Assembly (NCBI GenBank): GCA_023412745.1
Contig: JAEZBZ010000112.1
Span: 1-18,468, forward strand
Length of the DNA: 18,468 nt
DNA from: Pseudomonadota bacterium
GTDB lineage: Bacteria; Pseudomonadota; Alphaproteobacteria; Rhizobiales; Hyphomicrobiaceae
Reading direction: 5' to 3'
Within the stretch, counting starts at the first letter, position 1. Each line of letters opens with the position of its first letter. Below the pieces are notes generated by a model. It was not told the DNA's origin, did not search any database, and worked only from the letters and a program-made list of their open reading frames with translations. Of the stretch, positions 15,691-18,468 are shown piece after piece. Both the position numbers and the translations under genes were made by a program.

Positions 15691-17520
15691 ATGACTGCAG
15701 ATCTCGCCATCGTACTCACTTTGCTTGTTGCTACCATCGTGCTGTTCGCCTTCAACAGGCCACGCATGGACGCCGTTGCGCTGATCGTGATGGTTGTCCT
15801 GCCCCTGACGGGTGTGATCAGCGTGACTGAGGCCTTGCGCGGCCTCAGTGATCCCAATGTCCTGCTTATCGCGACGCTATTTGTGATCGGCGAAGCATTG
15901 GTCCGCACCGGGGTCGCCCAGAAGCTCGGTGACCTCCTTGTTCATCATGCTGGTCGCAGCGAGACCGGCTTGATCCCGTTGCTCATGATAATGGTTGCCG
16001 GCATCGGTGCATTCATGAGTTCCACGGGCGTTGTCGCCATCTTTATTCCGATCGTTCTCAGCGTAGCCTCCAACACCGGGATCGCACCGGGACGCCTGAT
16101 GATGCCCCTCAGCATGGCGGCGCTAATCAGTGGCATGATGACATTGGTCGCAACGGCGCCAAATCTGGTCATCCAGAGCCAACTCGTCGCCTGGGGGCAC
16201 GACGGCTTCTCATTCTTTGCGTTTACGCCGTTCGGCGTGCCGATCCTGATCCTCGGCATCCTCTACATGCTAGTCACCCGGCCATGGCTGACGCCTCGCG
16301 CACCGGCGCTCGAGACAGCTGCTCGGCCGTCCTTTGCGCAATGGATCGAAGACTATCGTCTGGCGAGCCGCGAATACCGCTTGCGACTCACGGAAGCTTC
16401 GCCCTGGGTTGGCAAGCACCTCGGCGAACTGGATCTTAGGGCCGCCGCCGGCATCAATATCCTGGCTGTCGATCGCGCAACCCGCTTCGGTGGCGAACTC
16501 ATCCGCCCTCAGGCACACACCAAGCTCAGGACCGGCGATGTTCTCTTCCTTGATGTATTCAATCCCGCGGCCGACATCGCCGAGATCAGCCATACCTTCG
16601 GTCTGGAGAGGCTCCCCCTCACAGGCAACTATTTCACCCATCAGGCCCAGAGCATCGGCATGGCCGAGCTGCTCATCCCGCCGCGCTCGTCCTTGGTCGG
16701 CCAAAGTGTGGTCGATGCGCGCTTCCGATCAGCGTATGACCTCGCGGTCATCGGTCTCAAGCGTGGGCCGACGCCGCATGAAGGTCCGATAGTCCACGAG
16801 CGCCTGCAGGCCGGAGATACGCTGCTCGTCGTGGGGCCCTGGCGCGCCATTCGCCGCGTGCAAACCGATCGACACAATCTCATCCCGCTCGCCATGCCCG
16901 CAGAGTTGGATAATGTCATCGAGAAGCCCGGGATGGCCCCTGCAGCCATTGCTGTCCTTGTTCTCGTAGTGCTGATGATGGCGAGCGGTGTTGTACCCAA
17001 CGTGCTCGCAGCGATGATAGGGTGCCTGCTGCTCGGCTTCTTCGGCTGTATCGATATGGATCGAGCCTACGCTGCCATCCACTGGCAGACTCTGCTCTTG
17101 ATCGTTGGCATGCTCCCCTTCTCCATTGCCCTGCAAAAGACCGGCGGCGTCGACTTAGCAGCTGAGGCATTGACCGGGCTCATCGGCCACGCGGGACCGC
17201 GGGCAGCGCTGGCCGCCCTCTTCGTTGCTACCGCCGCGCTCGGTCTCTTCATCTCCAACACCGCTACGGCCGTGCTCATGGCGCCGATTGCAATGACTAT
17301 GGCCTCGACCATGCAGGTTTCGCCCTATCCCTTTGCCATGACTGTCGCGCTCGCAGCTTCGACCGCCTTCATGACGCCGGTTTCCTCGCCCGTGAATACG
17401 CTCGTCATCGGCCCCGGCAATTACCGCTTCATGGACTTCGTCCGCATCGGCGTGCCCTTTGCACTCATCGTGCTGGTGGTGACCGTCTCACTTGTGCCGC
17501 TGATGTTCCCATTCAACTAG
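15691..17520 (+). CDS. SLC13/DASS-family transporter with two TrkA-C domains (YfbS-like)
   Basis: Inner-membrane carrier of 609 aa, the length and layout of E. coli YfbS. An N-terminal helix block (about 1-200) is followed by two cytosolic TrkA-C domains (about 225-290 and 324-390, each ending in a GDxL(F/L) strand) and a C-terminal helix block (about 410-609). The DASS signature SNT is intact in the second half (522-524) but reads SST in the first (110-112, MSSTGVVAIFIP). Known relatives carry dicarboxylates, sulfate or other anions with sodium; substrate here is unknown. No ribosome site is seen before the ATG at 15691, so initiation may be leaderless or the start misplaced. It is separated by 264 bp from the exporter operon. 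Confidence 0.92.
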   Translation: MTADLAIVLTLLVATIVLFAFNRPRMDAVALIVMVVLPLTGVISVTEALRGLSDPNVLLIATLFVIGEALVRTGVAQKLGDLLVHHAGRSETGLIPLLMIMVAGIGAFMSSTGVVAIFIPIVLSVASNTGIAPGRLMMPLSMAALISGMMTLVATAPNLVIQSQLVAWGHDGFSFFAFTPFGVPILILGILYMLVTRPWLTPRAPALETAARPSFAQWIEDYRLASREYRLRLTEASPWVGKHLGELDLRAAAGINILAVDRATRFGGELIRPQAHTKLRTGDVLFLDVFNPAADIAEISHTFGLERLPLTGNYFTHQAQSIGMAELLIPPRSSLVGQSVVDARFRSAYDLAVIGLKRGPTPHEGPIVHERLQAGDTLLVVGPWRAIRRVQTDRHNLIPLAMPAELDNVIEKPGMAPAAIAVLVLVVLMMASGVVPNVLAAMIGCLLLGFFGCIDMDRAYAAIHWQTLLLIVGMLPFSIALQKTGGVDLAAEALTGLIGHAGPRAALAALFVATAALGLFISNTATAVLMAPIAMTMASTMQVSPYPFAMTVALAASTAFMTPVSSPVNTLVIGPGNYRFMDFVRIGVPFALIVLVVTVSLVPLMFPFN

Positions 17521-17702
17521 GTGCGCTCACGCTTTCCTGTACGCTCTGGGGAAATTACGCGCGCTCCGGAATCACATCTTTCGCCCTCTCATCGCACGAG
17601 CAGAGGCAACCGAGCCTGAAGGCGCGCCGGTACGGCCAATCAGGTCGATCGGAGGGCGGCACGAACTCTCACGCGCGGCCAGGTTGGATGTGACAGGACG
17701 TT

Positions 17703-17731
17703 TTGTCAGGCGTCTACCGGTACGCTATCAT
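17703..17731 (+). promoter_or_regulatory. Sigma-70-like promoter for the formamidase gene
   Basis: TTGTCA (17703-17708), a 17-bp spacer, then TATCAT (17726-17731). Each hexamer matches the consensus at five of six bases and the spacing is ideal. Transcription would start near 17738, giving a leader of about 28 bases before the ATG at 17766, with GGGAG in between. Confidence 0.55.
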
Positions 17732-17765
17732 TTGTCGAGGATAGTTCAGACCGGGAGTGACGGTG

Positions 17766-18468
17766 ATGCTTGACAAATCGGACGCGAAAACTGCCGCCCG
17801 CCGCAGTGTCGTCGTGCAGGGCTTCACCAACAGTATTCTGGACCCGGACGCACCAATGGTCGGGGCCGTCGAAGATGGCGGCACAATCATTGCCAATACA
17901 GCACCTGGCTGCTGGGGGCCGATGATCACACCCCGCCTGCGCGGTGGGCACGAGGTCACGCAACCTGTCTATGTAGAGGGTGCCGAGCCTGGCGACGGGA
18001 TCGCGATTCGCATTCGCGACATCACCGTGACGTCGATCGCGACCGCCTCGGGCCATGATTCCTCACCGAGCGGCTATTGCCTCGGCGATCCCTATGTCGC
18101 AGCGCGCTGCCCGACCTGCGATGAGGTCTGGCCCGAAACCCATATCGAGGGCATCGGGCAGAACGCCGTGGTCTGCAACAAATGCGGCAACCCGGTGAAG
18201 CCGTTCGAGATCGTGCACGGCTACACCGTCGTTTTCGACGAAACGCGGCATGTCGGTCTGACCATGCCCAAGGCCGCCGCTGAGAAGATTGCTCGAAACG
18301 CGCATCATTATGCGGCTCTTCCGGATCAGTCTGTGCAGCATCCGATCCTCACCTTCGCGCCTTCCGATATGCCGGGCGTCATGGTGCGGATGCGGCCCTT
18401 CCTCGGGCAGCTCGGCACGATGCCGTCGATCGCGATGCCCGACTCGCACAATGCCGGCGACTTCGGTG
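17766..18468 (+). CDS. Acetamidase/formamidase family protein (C-terminus cut by window edge)
   Basis: First 234 residues of an amidohydrolase expected to release ammonia from formamide, acetamide or a related short amide. Family features include the early NTAPGCWGP block, the EGAEPGDGIAIRI beta segment, and PDSHNAGDFG at the cut end (225-234). An internal four-Cys element, C115-x2-C118 and C137-x2-C140, looks like a zinc ribbon, a feature I associate with a subset of this family. ATG 17766 has GGGAG eight bases upstream; an adjacent in-frame GTG at 17763 is the alternative. Exact substrate is not readable. Confidence 0.9.
   Translation, partial: MLDKSDAKTAARRSVVVQGFTNSILDPDAPMVGAVEDGGTIIANTAPGCWGPMITPRLRGGHEVTQPVYVEGAEPGDGIAIRIRDITVTSIATASGHDSSPSGYCLGDPYVAARCPTCDEVWPETHIEGIGQNAVVCNKCGNPVKPFEIVHGYTVVFDETRHVGLTMPKAAAEKIARNAHHYAALPDQSVQHPILTFAPSDMPGVMVRMRPFLGQLGTMPSIAMPDSHNAGDFG

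Noticed and set aside
17706..18449. Two minus-strand ORFs opposite the formamidase
   Set aside because: The plus-strand frame carries clear family motifs, a ribosome site and a promoter; the opposite frames are His/Arg-rich shadows.
1..18468. Search for CRISPR arrays, tRNAs, insertion sequences and attachment sites
   Set aside because: No regularly spaced direct repeats, cloverleaf-like genes, transposase motifs or terminal repeats were recognised by eye.

Overview
The window looks like a chromosomal or large-plasmid stretch from a GC-rich alphaproteobacterium, probably of the Hyphomicrobiales (rhizobial) type. This is inferred from the GC-rich codon use, the Shine-Dalgarno style and the gene families present; no rRNA or other phylogenetic marker is in the window. 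I found no tRNA, rRNA, CRISPR array, insertion sequence or phage gene. Almost everything encoded is transport, redox or small-molecule metabolism.

Left part (1-4960, all minus strand). A nearly complete P1B-4-type heavy-metal efflux ATPase (SPC and HEGGT signatures) runs off the left edge. Upstream of it is a tightly overlapped three-gene operon: HlyD-type adaptor, FtsX/MacB-type permease and ABC ATPase, a DevBCA/MacAB-like exporter joined by two ATGA stop/start overlaps. The DNA upstream of this operon (4961-5255) carries four perfect inverted repeats within about 110 bp, which no gene explains.

Middle part (5256-9292). A minus-strand gene for a bacterial homologue of archaeal cyclic 2,3-diphosphoglycerate synthetase starts with GTG. 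That GTG overlaps the stop of a possible 64-residue Cys-containing small protein (GTGA). A poorly explained divergent region separates it from a plus-strand ferric-reductase-type flavocytochrome b. The flavocytochrome gene converges, with a 3-bp gap, on a gene for a very small secreted c-type cytochrome that has no Met axial ligand. A weakly supported 143-codon ORF follows.

Right part (9293-18468, all plus strand). A medium-chain zinc alcohol dehydrogenase of the secondary-ADH type precedes a clear yhiI-rbbA-yhhJ-type export operon: HlyD adaptor, ABC-ABC-permease fusion, ABC-2 permease. Next come a YfbS-like SLC13/DASS transporter with two fused TrkA-C domains and, behind a good sigma-70-like promoter, the start of an acetamidase/formamidase with an internal four-Cys zinc ribbon, cut by the right edge.

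Together the genes suggest a stress or metal/redox accessory region: one metal pump, two independent tripartite-style ABC exporters, a membrane flavin/heme reductase with a possible cytochrome partner, and an unusual phosphometabolite enzyme. That joint role is inference from co-location. The parts least explained by known biology are the cPGS/small-ORF pair, the minimal cytochrome beside the flavocytochrome, and the inverted-repeat cluster at 5041-5150.
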